Positions 26,340-35,525 of a stretch of 41,658 nucleotides of DNA are shown here, piece after piece; position 1 is the first letter of the stretch, and each line of letters opens with the position of its first letter. The stretch is from QHXQ01 sp036389375. Its GTDB lineage: Bacteria > Acidobacteriota > Blastocatellia > Pyrinomonadales > Pyrinomonadaceae. The position numbers and the translations under genes are program-made. The notes under the pieces are model-generated. The model did not search any database and was not told where the DNA came from. It worked only from the letters and a program-made list of their open reading frames with translations. Where the stretch lies: contig DASVQA010000125.1 of NCBI GenBank assembly GCA_036389375.1, positions 1 through 41,658 of the forward strand. Direction: 5' to 3'.

Positions 26340-26663
26340 ATGGGTTCGGTTAGCACAGCCACATTTTGTAAGCGCAAGACCTGTCCGGCGACAGAGATGC
26401 TGCTGCTCTACCACGACGCGGTGCTCGCCCCTGCGTTGGAACAGGTTGTCGCCGCGCACCTCAGCGAGTGCGACTTCTGCGCTGCGGAACTGTTCCTGCT
26501 CACGAAATTCCCGCCCGCCAGCCTGCCGCAATATGCGCCCGTGCCCATGCCCGAACCGCTCCACCGGCTAGCCCGCGCGCTTTTGAGCAACGTCCCGCGC
26601 ATCGTCAGCCGCACGCTCGAACTCATCTACGACAGCGACCGCCTGACGCTGACCGACGCCTGA
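26340..26663 (+). CDS. Small zinc-finger (anti-sigma-like) protein
   Basis: The product has 107 residues and is the only convincing plus-strand gene. It has CPATEMLLLYHDAVLAP, then VVAAHLSECDFCAAELFLL, where H and the two cysteines form the H-x3-C-x2-C core of zf-HC2/anti-sigma zinc fingers (near residues 40 to 47). An upstream Cys near residue 15 could be a fourth ligand. The remaining 50 residues contain no transmembrane helix, so if it is an anti-sigma factor it is a soluble, short one. The ATG has a strong Shine-Dalgarno (AGAGGGA, 26329-26335) with five-base spacing. It ends at a strong terminator, so it is monocistronic. Divergence from a gene with a sigma-like HTH suggests a regulatory pair, which is inference. 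Confidence 0.82.
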   Translation: MGSVSTATFCKRKTCPATEMLLLYHDAVLAPALEQVVAAHLSECDFCAAELFLLTKFPPASLPQYAPVPMPEPLHRLARALLSNVPRIVSRTLELIYDSDRLTLTDA

Positions 26664-26737
26664 AGCGTGGACGGCGCAAGAGCCGCGCGCGAGGGCTTAC
26701 GGCGTGCAAGGGGCCCGCGCGGCTGCAATGAAAATAT

Positions 26738-26773
26738 AACGAGCGGCGGAAGCATCTTCCGCCGCTCGTTTTT
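26738..26773. terminator. Bidirectional rho-independent terminator
   Basis: A perfect 15-base stem has its left arm at 26738-26752 and right arm at 26756-26770, with the three-base loop CAT and core GAGCGGCGGAAG. The plus strand continues with a T run to 26773; the minus strand continues with TATATTTT. It lies about 75 bases after the stop of the zinc-finger gene and 40 bases after the stop of the acyl-CoA synthetase gene, which converge on it, so it serves both. Confidence 0.93.
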
Positions 26774-26813
26774 CGTGATCGCGTTCGTCACGCTCGTTTC
26801 CCTACCCCGCGCG

Positions 26814-28664
26814 TCAGTCTTCTTTACCCGCGCCGCCAGAGTAAATCTCGTCAATTAGGGGGCCGTACTTTTCGTCAATCACGCGCCGTTTGACCTTGAG
26901 CGTCGGCGTCATCTCGCCGCCGTCAATGGAGAATTCTTCGGGGAGCAGCGCGACGCGCCGGACGCGCTCGTAGTCGCTCAAACCAGCGGTCAGCGCCGCC
27001 ACTTCGCGCTGGACGAGGCGCACGACCGACGGGTTGCGGCTGGCGGCAGAGCGGCCGCCGTTGCCCTGCGGCTTGAACTCGACGCCGTTCTCGGCCAGCG
27101 CGCCCTGCACGGCCTCCCAGTCCGGCACGATGAGCGCGGCAGGTTGTTTGCGCCCTGCGCCGACGACGACCACTTGATTGACGAGTGCGCTCTGCTTGAT
27201 CAGGCTTTCGATCTGTTGCGGGGCGACGTACTTGCCGTTCGAGAGTTTGAACAGTTCCTTCTTGCGATCCGTGATGTAGAAATGGCCGCGCTCGTCTTTG
27301 AAACCCACGTCGCCCGTCTTGAACCAACCATCTTCAGTGAAGACGGCCGCCGTTTCGTCGGGCTTGTTGTAATAGCCGCCCATCACGTTCGGCCCGCGCA
27401 CGAGCAGTTCGCCCTCCGGGTCGAGGCTCAACTCGATGCCGGAGAATGGCAGCCCGATTGAACCGACCTTGTTGTTGTCGGGTCTATTTGCCGCGACGAT
27501 GCACGCCTCGGTCATGCCGTAGCCTTGCAGGACGGAGATGCCCGCCGCGAGAAAGGCGTAGGAGAGCGCGGGCGACAACGGCGCACCGCCTGAGACGAAG
27601 TAGCGCAGCCGCCCGCCCACACCCGCGCGCCACTTCGAGAAGACGAGCGCGCTCGCCACGTCCTGCTGCAATTCAAGGAGCGGCGGCACACGCGCGCCCT
27701 TATCTTTCAACTCGGCGTAACGCTTCCCCGTCGCCAACGCCCACGCGAACAGTTTTTGTCGCCAGCCCTTCGCCGCCATGCCCTTTTTGACGATGCGGTG
27801 ATAGACCTTCTCAAACAGTCGCGGCACGGCCGTCATCACGGTCGGGCGTACCTCCTGCAAGTATTCGCCGAGTTGATCGACCGACGCCGCGTAATGCACG
27901 GCCATGCCATTCCAGCAGAAGACGTAAAAGGCCGTGCGCTCGAAGATGTGCGAGAGCGGCAGCACAGAGAGCGACACGTCTGTCTCGGAGATCGGCAGAT
28001 CGTTTGTGATCGCATAGACGTTCGAGACAAAGTTCGCGTGCGTGAGCATCACGCCTTTCGGCTCGCCCGTCGTGCCGGAGGTGTAGATGATCGTCGCCAG
28101 ATCGTCGGCGTGGACGGCGCGTGTGAGCGCATCGAACGTTTCGGGTTCGGCCGCGGCCCACGCAGTGCCACGCGCTTCGAGTTCCGCGAGCGTGAGCGCG
28201 CCCGCTTCGGCTTGCGCCGATTCGTCGTCGAAGAAGACCAGCCGCTCGACCGATTCGACGCCCTCGACGCCGGGGCGCGCATGCTTGTAGACCCGGCGGT
28301 GCGAGACAAAGAGCAGGCGCGCACGCGAGTCTTCCAGAATGTAGCGCACCTGTTCGACCGCCTGCGTCGTGTAGATGGGCACATTGATCGCGCCCAAGGA
28401 GAGGATGGCCAGATCGGTCAGCGACCACTCGGGCCGGTTCTCGGACAGGAGCGCGACGCGGTCGCCTTTGCGTATGCCGAGATCGTAGAGACCGAGCGCG
28501 ATGGCGCGGATGCGGCGCTGCATCTCTGCGGCGGAGATGTGCTGCCAAGCGCCGCTCACTTTATGGTTGAGCGCGTCGGGGCGGGCGCGCACGTCGAGCG
28601 CGGTCAGACAGAGTGCGGGCAGCGTCGTCGGTGGCGGATCGCGGTGCGAATGGTTGTGCGTCAT
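26814..28664 (-). CDS. Long-chain acyl-CoA synthetase (AMP-forming)
   Basis: The 616-residue enzyme activates a fatty acid to acyl-AMP and then to acyl-CoA. The ANL-superfamily core motifs are complete. The P-loop-like TIIYTSGTTGEPKGVMLTHA starts near residue 190. LPLSHIFERTAFYVFCWNG, GYGMTEACIV (adenine-binding) and GWFKTGDVGFKD with ITDRKKELFKLSNGKYVAPQ (hinge and catalytic-Lys region) follow. Size and the LSHIFER block fit the FadD15/long-chain (FAA) branch. It is the last gene before the bidirectional terminator and 73 bases after the UXS gene. A role in glycan synthesis is not obvious. It may supply acyl-CoA for acylation or lipid anchoring, or be a housekeeping gene at the end of the transcript. 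Confidence 0.93.
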   Translation of the reverse strand: MTHNHSHRDPPPTTLPALCLTALDVRARPDALNHKVSGAWQHISAAEMQRRIRAIALGLYDLGIRKGDRVALLSENRPEWSLTDLAILSLGAINVPIYTTQAVEQVRYILEDSRARLLFVSHRRVYKHARPGVEGVESVERLVFFDDESAQAEAGALTLAELEARGTAWAAAEPETFDALTRAVHADDLATIIYTSGTTGEPKGVMLTHANFVSNVYAITNDLPISETDVSLSVLPLSHIFERTAFYVFCWNGMAVHYAASVDQLGEYLQEVRPTVMTAVPRLFEKVYHRIVKKGMAAKGWRQKLFAWALATGKRYAELKDKGARVPPLLELQQDVASALVFSKWRAGVGGRLRYFVSGGAPLSPALSYAFLAAGISVLQGYGMTEACIVAANRPDNNKVGSIGLPFSGIELSLDPEGELLVRGPNVMGGYYNKPDETAAVFTEDGWFKTGDVGFKDERGHFYITDRKKELFKLSNGKYVAPQQIESLIKQSALVNQVVVVGAGRKQPAALIVPDWEAVQGALAENGVEFKPQGNGGRSAASRNPSVVRLVQREVAALTAGLSDYERVRRVALLPEEFSIDGGEMTPTLKVKRRVIDEKYGPLIDEIYSGGAGKED

Positions 28665-28737
28665 GTCGAAAGGTGCTGAGCTTTATAAGGGGACGAACGG
28701 GCAAGCGCGCCGATTTTAGCCCGCCGCCGCGCGTCTG

Positions 28738-29696
<959 letters not shown>

Positions 29697-29700
<4 letters not shown>

Positions 29701-31199
29701 GTTGAAGGCGTCGGTTCGACCGGGCGGGACGTGGGCGTGGCGTGCCGCCGCCGCCGGCCCGTGCTGCGTGCAGCGCGTTCGTCTTCGACGCGCCGGTCGT
29801 TGGTCGCCAGCGCCGCGAGCAGGAGAAAGAGGAGCGCAATGGAAATGATGTGGAGCGGAAAGTCGAAGAAGCTGTGGACGAGGACGGCGGCGCAGCCCGC
29901 GAGCGCGCCCGCGGCCGTGCCGCGCCGGAACTTGTCCGCCGAGCCGAGCCTTTGCAGCCCCATGCGCGCCAGCGCCGCGACGAAGATGAGCGCAAGCACG
30001 CCGCCCACGAGACCGGCATCCGCGAGGATTTGCAAGTAATCGTTATGCGCCTGTTCCAGCCGGAGCGCACCGTTCAGCGGGTCGTGGCGCGTGTAGGCGA
30101 CGCCAAACGCGCCTAGCCCAGCGCCGACGATTGGATGCTCCTTGATGACGCCGACCGCGCCGCGCCAGAACTGCGCGCGGCCCGAAGTTGGATCGTCGGC
30201 GTTGACCGTGCCGACCAGACGGCTGAGCGACTGTTCGCCGCCGAGCGCCAGCGCACAGCCGAGCAGTACCAGCACAAGCAACACCCCCGCGCCCGCCCGC
30301 ACCAGCGCCCCACGCACACGCCCCGTGCCCGCCTCGCCCCCGCGTCGCCGCACCGCGCCGCCCAAGACGAACAGGAACAGCACCTCGACGGCAAGACTTA
30401 AGACGCCGCCGCGCGAGTTGGTCAGGACGAGCGCGGCGGCCATCAGCACGACGGCGAACAGGTAGAGGAAGCGGCGTTCGCGCTCGATTGCACCCGCGAA
30501 GAGTAGCCCGAGCGGGAGTGCGAGCGTCAGTTCCATGTAGGCGGCGAAGTGGTGGCTATTGATGAAGGGGCCAAAGGGGTGGCCCTGATTGGGCTGGCGC
30601 AGCCAGTAGATTTGATCCGGGCTGACGAAGTGTTGCAGCAGGCCGAAGACCGCGAGCAGGAAGCCGAAGATCGTCACGGTGCGGACAACGAGCCGCAGCC
30701 GGCTTGGGCTGTCAATGAAGACGAGCGCGGCGGCGAAATAGACGAGCAGCGCCGCCAGTTGGACGACCACAAACCGCGTCGCGTACGGATCGAGCGTGAG
30801 CGCGTTGACCGGCGCGACGCCCAACTCGCCCGCTGCGCCCGTCGGCCCAAACGGCAGCAGTTGCACGAGGCCGAGCAGACACAGCCCGGCGAGCGGCCAC
30901 TGCAAAGCGTTGCGGCTGACGCGCAGGCGGCCCGTGCGCCACGCGTCCGCCGCCCAGAGCACCGACACGAGGCCCGCGCCCGCCACGAAGAACATGAGCG
31001 ACCACGCGTGTACCGTGCCGAAGGCGAGCGTCGAGAGCACGACCGCCAGACAGAGCGCCAGCATGATGAAGCGGCTGGCGAGCGTGCGCGCACCCGCCAC
31101 GAGCGTGGGCGCAGGCGACGCGGCGGCCGGCTCAGCGGCCGTTGGCGTGTCCGTTGGCGTTGCCGCCTCCGCCCGTGCGTTGTAGATTGAAGTCGTCAT
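29697..31199 (-). CDS. O-antigen ligase / Wzy polymerase family membrane protein
   Basis: The 500-residue product has a polar Ala/Thr/Pro-rich N-terminal tail of about 40 residues and 10 to 12 hydrophobic helices. The Wzy_C/O-antigen-ligase signature is VLTNSRGGVLSLAVEVLFLF near residue 265. A large periplasmic loop contains HPIVGAGLGAFGVAYTRHDP and LEQAHNDYLQILADAGLVGG, whose H-N-D/E-Y-L and G-x-G motifs are typical. It overlaps the upstream TPR gene by 68 bases if ATG 31199 is used. No better-supported internal start is visible, but one cannot be excluded. The C-terminal tail is Arg-rich. It is likely to be the Wzy polymerase of the locus or a second ligase alongside 22405-23955. Confidence 0.88.
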
Positions 31200-32499
31200 A
31201 CCAAACTTTGCCGAAGAGTGGACAGATGGACTGCGCGCAGGGCGGGCGGTTCAAGCGCACGACGACGGCTTCGACTTGTGCCCCGGTCGTAAAGTCGAGC
31301 GCCACCTCCTGCCAGTCGCTCGCACCGTTGGCGACCGGCGGCGACGCAGCCAGCACGCGCGTCTGATCAACCGCGTCCACCACTTCGGTCAGCACCGTGC
31401 TCGCGCCCTTCAGGTCTTCCGTGCGGACGAAATAGCTCAGACGATAACGCGTCTGCGGCGCGACGACGATAAGCTGCGAGACGTGTTGAAAGCTGAGCGG
31501 CCCCGATGCGTTGAAGACGATGCGCAGGCTGCGTGCGCCGCCGTGCTTCTGGCGCTCGTCCAGATTGATCTGCGTCTGCGCGGGCGGCGCAACCTGCCAG
31601 CCGTACCACGTGCGACCCGCCGGCCCGACCGCAAACTCGAACCCACCATTCAACAGACGCTCCTCCATAGGCGTCTCGGCGTTCGCGTCCGCCTGCGGCG
31701 CGTTGAAATCGTGTTCGACCGCGAGCGCCGCCCGGTACTGCTTCGCGGCTAGAAATGTCTCGCGCAGGTGTTCGCCCGTCGCGCGAAACTCGCTGCGCTG
31801 CGCCGCGTTGAAGCCTTGCCACAGGCGCACCGCTTCGGCGATACCGGCGCTGCGCGCCGCTTCATCAGCCGGCTTGCGATTTAACAGAAACTCGATGAGA
31901 CCAGCGCGCGTCGCCGGTGTATCGCCGACCGCCGCGACGACCGCCGGCACGCGCCCCTCGGCCATGCGCCACGCCACCTCGAAGACCTGCGCGCGAAACT
32001 TCGCCGGGTTCGTGTCCGCCGCGCGGCGCAACTCCGCGAACGCCTCTTCGTCACGCCCGGCGCGCAGCAGCAGATTGCCAAGATACCAGTGCGGATCAGG
32101 ATAGCCGGGCGCGAGTTCGACCGCCCGCCTGAGCGCACGCTCTGCGCCCGCGTCGTCGCCCGCGAGGCTCCGCACACGCCCCAACTCGAACCACAGCCGA
32201 TAATCATGCGGTGACAAGGCGGCCGCGCGCTCATACTCTCTGACGGCCGCCGCCAACTGCTCCGGCTCGAAACTCCGCTCCGCCAGTCGCGCCAGCGTAA
32301 AGTGTGCCTGCGGATCGGCCGGCGCGAGATTCGCCGCCGCCTGCGCCGCGTCCGGTTCCGCCAGCCATTCCGCCATCGTGTTCCCCAGACACCAGCGCGC
32401 CACGGCCCACACGCACACCAGCGCCAACACAACCGGCGCAAACAACAGCACGCGGCGCCACAAAGCGCGCACGTCAAAGGTAGTGATCTGCTCGGACAT
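31132..32499 (-). CDS. Membrane-anchored TPR protein with C-terminal carbohydrate-binding-like domain
   Basis: The product has about 455 residues. One N-terminal membrane helix (RRVLLFAPVVLALVCVWAVA) is followed by three or so tetratricopeptide repeats, with signature spacing in LARLAERSFEPEQLAAAVRE, YERAAALSPHDYRLWFELGR and ALRRAVELAPGYPDPHWYLG. After a helical linker, residues about 295 to 450 look like a beta-sandwich: LLNGGFEFAVG, GGARSLRIVFNASG, YRLSYFVRTEDLKG and the end KVWYDDFNLQR. This matches the pattern of CBM4/9-type carbohydrate-binding modules. Start: GTG 32526 lies inside a spacer repeat, so ATG 32499 is preferred. It directly precedes and overlaps the ligase gene, so it may act with Wzy in periplasmic chain handling. 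Confidence 0.8.
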   Translation of the reverse strand: MSEQITTFDVRALWRRVLLFAPVVLALVCVWAVARWCLGNTMAEWLAEPDAAQAAANLAPADPQAHFTLARLAERSFEPEQLAAAVREYERAAALSPHDYRLWFELGRVRSLAGDDAGAERALRRAVELAPGYPDPHWYLGNLLLRAGRDEEAFAELRRAADTNPAKFRAQVFEVAWRMAEGRVPAVVAAVGDTPATRAGLIEFLLNRKPADEAARSAGIAEAVRLWQGFNAAQRSEFRATGEHLRETFLAAKQYRAALAVEHDFNAPQADANAETPMEERLLNGGFEFAVGPAGRTWYGWQVAPPAQTQINLDERQKHGGARSLRIVFNASGPLSFQHVSQLIVVAPQTRYRLSYFVRTEDLKGASTVLTEVVDAVDQTRVLAASPPVANGASDWQEVALDFTTGAQVEAVVVRLNRPPCAQSICPLFGKVWYDDFNLQRTGGGGNANGHANGR

Positions 32500-32526
32500 C
32501 GGGAAACAGCAGGTGGTCAGTCGCAC

Positions 32527-32556
32527 GCGGTCAGCAGGTTTTCTACTGCTGACCGC
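32527..32556. repeat. Hairpin in the spacer between the WecA-fusion and TPR genes
   Basis: A perfect 11-base inverted repeat, GCGGTCAGCAG (32527-32537) and CTGCTGACCGC (32546-32556), has an eight-base loop. Further GGTCAGT-like fragments flank it. It lies in the 120-base spacer just before the chosen start of the TPR gene. There is no T run on either side, so a spacer repeat, RNA-stability element or operator is more likely than a terminator. Confidence 0.6.
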
Positions 32557-32619
32557 TCAAGCTTGATGCAACACCGGCCGGTCGTAGCGCAACTGCACTG
32601 TCTGCCTTCTTTTTACTGA

Positions 32620-34431
32620 CTACTCTTCTTCCAGCGCCTCGATGTGGATGCGCAGGCGGCGCAGCGCGACGTGGGCGGCCGCGCAGTCGCGGCGAATTTC
32701 GCTGAGGCGCTCGCCGGAGAGGCGCGCGCTTGAGATCAGGACTTCCGCCACGCGATGCTCCTGACAGATGCGTTGCAGCGCGCCGTTGCCGCCGAAGACG
32801 CGATAGCCGTGAATGACCTTGCCTGTCTTCAACGGGTCGTCGTCCACGAAGCCGACCGGCGTCAGTTGCAGTTCACGATTGTTCAGCACTTCGCGCAGCA
32901 GCAGTTCGCCCGCGTCGCCCGCGCCGTAGATGAGCACGCGCCGGGCATCCGCCTCGCGCCCCGTCGGCACGATGCGGCGAAAGAGGCGGAACGCGGCGCG
33001 GCTGCCCGCCAGCAGCAGAAACATGATCATCGCATCAAGCACGAAGACGCGCCGCGACAGCCCCTCGAACCGAAACTTGAACAAGAGCGCGATGATACTG
33101 GTCACGGAGCTTAACGCCACCGCCTGCCCGTACACGATCAGATTGTCAATGCTGATGTAGCGCCAGAGGCCGCGATAGACGCCCGTGGCGAGGAAGATGA
33201 ACATCTTGACGAAGACGAGCACGGGCACGGTGCGCCAGAACAGTCGCCACGCCGTTTCGCTCTTGGTCAGAGAGCCATAGAGCAGCGTGTAGGAACTGTA
33301 GTAGGCGAAGACGACGAGCAGCACGTCGAGCAGTACCTCGAAGATGCGCCGCTTGTAGGAGAGATCGACTAAAAACGAGACGAGCGGTTTGCTGCGCGCC
33401 GCCTGCACCTCTGCCTCGTCGTAGACCTTCACGCCCGCGAGATAGACGCCGACGAGCGTCAATACAACCGTGAAGCCGACAATAGCGAGAAAACTGAAGT
33501 CGAGCCGCACCTTGTTGACCAGTAGCGCGAGCAGCCCCGACAGCCCCGCAAACGCGTAGAGCATCCAGACGGCGCGGCGCTCGGAGAGGCCGAGCGCCAC
33601 CAGCCGGTGCGAGGTATGGTCGCGCCCGCCCTGCGAGGCGGCCCGCCCCGACAGTTTGCGCAGCACCGTGACGAACGTTGTGTCGAAGATCGGGATGAAC
33701 AGAATCAGCACGGGTACGGCGACGACGATCAGGTAGGAGCGCGAACGCGCGCCCGACACGCTCAGGAGCGCCGTCGTCGCCAGAAAGAAGCCGATAAAGA
33801 GCGAGCCGCAGTCGCCCATGAAGATCGTCGCGGGGTTCGAGTTGTAGATCAGAAAGCCCAGGAGCGCGGCGGCGAAGACGCCGAGCATGAGCGCTTCGGG
33901 CACTTGCCCCTGCGAGAGAAAGCCGAGCGCGAGAAAGGCGGCGGCGATGGCGGCGATGCCTGCGGCGAGGCCGTCCATGTTGTCGAGCAAATTCAGCGCG
34001 TTCGTGATGCCGATGAGCCAGACGAAGGTGATCGCGGCGTTAACGGCCGGCTCGGAAGTCCACGGCATGCTCAGCCCGTAGTAGATGACGAGCGTCGTGC
34101 CCATCACCTGCCCGACCAGTTTCTGGTACGGCTTGATGTGCAGGAAATCGTCCACGAGGCCGACGAGGAAGAGGAACGTGCTGGCGAGCATGACCACCCA
34201 GCCGTAAGGTCTGTGCGGCATGCGCTGGATGAACAGAAAATAGCTGACGGCGACCGTCAGAAAGATGGCCACGCCGCCGAACATGGCGGTCGGCTTTTTA
34301 TGCCAGCGATCCGCTTTGGGCTGCGCGACCAGCTTGCGCCGGCGCGCCAGCGCGCGCACGAGCGGCGTCAGCGCCAGTGCCAGCGCAAACGACACAAAGA
34401 CAGGCAGGAGTTGAATAAGACCGGGCAACAT
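32620..34431 (-). CDS. WecA/TagO-type phosphoglycosyltransferase fused to the N-terminal half of a CapD-like protein
   Basis: The product has 603 residues. Residues 1 to about 345 form a polytopic polyprenyl-phosphate sugar-1-phosphate transferase: GLVDDFLHIKPYQKLVGQ (Asp-Asp), NALNLLDNMDGLAAG, FMGDCGSLFIGF and RDHTSHRL are all WecA-family catalytic landmarks. It should prime undecaprenyl phosphate with HexNAc-1-P or similar. Residues about 360 to 475 add four more helices, with GVYRGLWRYISIDNL as in CapD/WbpM N-termini. Residues about 490 to 603 hold a nucleotide-binding Rossmann domain (VLIYGAGDAGELLLRE, VGFVDDDPLKTGK). The protein stops where the catalytic SDR domain of CapD would begin. 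It precedes the TPR and ligase genes. The fusion looks genuine, being one uninterrupted frame. Confidence 0.9.
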   Translation of the reverse strand: MLPGLIQLLPVFVSFALALALTPLVRALARRRKLVAQPKADRWHKKPTAMFGGVAIFLTVAVSYFLFIQRMPHRPYGWVVMLASTFLFLVGLVDDFLHIKPYQKLVGQVMGTTLVIYYGLSMPWTSEPAVNAAITFVWLIGITNALNLLDNMDGLAAGIAAIAAAFLALGFLSQGQVPEALMLGVFAAALLGFLIYNSNPATIFMGDCGSLFIGFFLATTALLSVSGARSRSYLIVVAVPVLILFIPIFDTTFVTVLRKLSGRAASQGGRDHTSHRLVALGLSERRAVWMLYAFAGLSGLLALLVNKVRLDFSFLAIVGFTVVLTLVGVYLAGVKVYDEAEVQAARSKPLVSFLVDLSYKRRIFEVLLDVLLVVFAYYSSYTLLYGSLTKSETAWRLFWRTVPVLVFVKMFIFLATGVYRGLWRYISIDNLIVYGQAVALSSVTSIIALLFKFRFEGLSRRVFVLDAMIMFLLLAGSRAAFRLFRRIVPTGREADARRVLIYGAGDAGELLLREVLNNRELQLTPVGFVDDDPLKTGKVIHGYRVFGGNGALQRICQEHRVAEVLISSARLSGERLSEIRRDCAAAHVALRRLRIHIEALEEE

Positions 34432-34434
34432 GGC

Positions 34435-34477
34435 AACTATTCGAGGCGCGTGGGTCGTGTGAAAAACTATTCGATGC
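34435..34477. repeat. Short direct repeats upstream of the WecA-fusion gene
   Basis: AACTATTCGAGGC (34435-34447) and AACTATTCGATGC (34465-34477) differ at one position and are 30 bases apart, about three helical turns. They lie immediately upstream of the ATG at 34431 in a 123-base spacer. A regulator-binding pair is possible, but so is chance. Confidence 0.35.
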
Positions 34478-34554
34478 GGCGCGAGAAAGCAAGGACGGGA
34501 AAACCGCCCGCGCGGGCCGACCGGTTAACCCGTGCGCGCCCGCCCGACGGTCGC

Positions 34555-35520
34555 TCAGTCGCGCCCGGTGTAATGCTCGATCACTTTTTGCAGGATGCCG
34601 TCGAGTTTCACCTGCGGGTTGAAGCCGACGAGTTGGCTGATCTTCGTGATGTCGGGCACGCGGCGCGGCATGTCCTCAAAACCCTCTTCGTAGGCTTCGT
34701 CGTAAGGCACGAAGATGATCTCGGAGTCGGATTTCGTCAACTCTTTCACGCGCTCGGCCACTTCGAGGATCGAGACCTCTTCGTGCGAGCCGATGTTGAA
34801 GACTTGGCCGACCGCGTCCGCATGCTCCATCAGGGCCGTCAGCGCGCCGACCACGTCGCCCACGTAGCCGAAGCAGCGCGTCTGTTTGCCGTCGCCATAG
34901 ACCGTGATCGGGCGACCCGCCAGCGCCTGTTTGACGAACGTCGGGATGACCATGCCGTACTGCCCGGTCTGACGCGGGCCGACGGTGTTAAAGAGCCGCA
35001 CGACGACCGTCGGCAACTTCTTCTCGCGCCAGTAGGCGAGCGCGAGGAACTCGTCAATCGCTTTGGAGCAGGCATAAGACCAGCGCCCCTTCGTCGTCGC
35101 GCCCATGACGAGGTTGCCGTCTTCCCGAAACGGCACGTCGTTCGAGAGGCCATAGACCTCTGAGGTCGAAGCGACGAGCACCTTCTTCTTCTTCTTATTG
35201 GCGAGCGCAAGCACGACCTCCGTGCAATGCACGTTCGTCTCAATCGTGCGGACAGGGCTTTCGACGATGAGCTTTACGCCGACGGCCGCCGCGAGATGAA
35301 AGACGCAATCGCAGGCATCAACGAGTTCGGCCGTGACCGGCGTGTTCTGCACGGTGTCAATGGTGTAATGAAAGCGCGGGTGCTCCTTCAGGTGCGCGAT
35401 GTTCTCGATTGCGCCGGTCGAGAGATCGTCGAGGCAAAAGACTTCGTCGCCGCGCGCGATGTAAGCGTCCGCCAGATGCGAACCGATAAAACCCGCGCCG
35501 CCTGTGATCAAAACTCGCAA
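34555..35520 (-). CDS. NAD-dependent epimerase/dehydratase (extended SDR) acting on a nucleotide sugar
   Basis: The 321-residue product starts LRVLITGGAGFIGSHLADAY, the NAD-binding motif. Then come VFHLAAAVGVKLIVESPVRT, LVASTSEVYGLS and the catalytic Y-x3-K (WSYACSKAIDEFLAL). VVRLFNTVGPRQTGQYGMVI, ITVYGDGKQTRCFGYVGDVV and VFNIGSHEEVSI complete the nucleotide-sugar epimerase/dehydratase fold. The substrate is ambiguous between UDP-sugar 4-epimerase, dehydratase and decarboxylase-like activities. It lacks the UXS block found in the paralogue at 28738. Start choice: the frame opens at TTG 35553, overlapping the GT4 gene, but TTG 35520 has an AGGGGG Shine-Dalgarno eight or so bases upstream and gives the normal SDR N-terminus. 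It lies 5 bases after the GT4 stop. Confidence 0.88.
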   Translation of the reverse strand: MRVLITGGAGFIGSHLADAYIARGDEVFCLDDLSTGAIENIAHLKEHPRFHYTIDTVQNTPVTAELVDACDCVFHLAAAVGVKLIVESPVRTIETNVHCTEVVLALANKKKKKVLVASTSEVYGLSNDVPFREDGNLVMGATTKGRWSYACSKAIDEFLALAYWREKKLPTVVVRLFNTVGPRQTGQYGMVIPTFVKQALAGRPITVYGDGKQTRCFGYVGDVVGALTALMEHADAVGQVFNIGSHEEVSILEVAERVKELTKSDSEIIFVPYDEAYEEGFEDMPRRVPDITKISQLVGFNPQVKLDGILQKVIEHYTGRD

Positions 35521-35525
35521 ACTAT

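Noticed and set aside
30298..30360. Pro/Arg-rich, CGCACC-like repetitive stretch in the ligase gene, looked at as a possible short-repeat array
   Set aside because: It is the coding sequence for an Arg/Gly-rich cytoplasmic loop and shows no regular spacer-repeat pattern, so it is not a CRISPR array.
33607..35163. 518-codon plus-strand frame opposite the WecA-fusion and SDR genes
   Set aside because: It is an antisense shadow: Arg, His and Glu-rich with no domain, lying over two well-identified minus-strand genes. GC-rich DNA commonly leaves such frames open.
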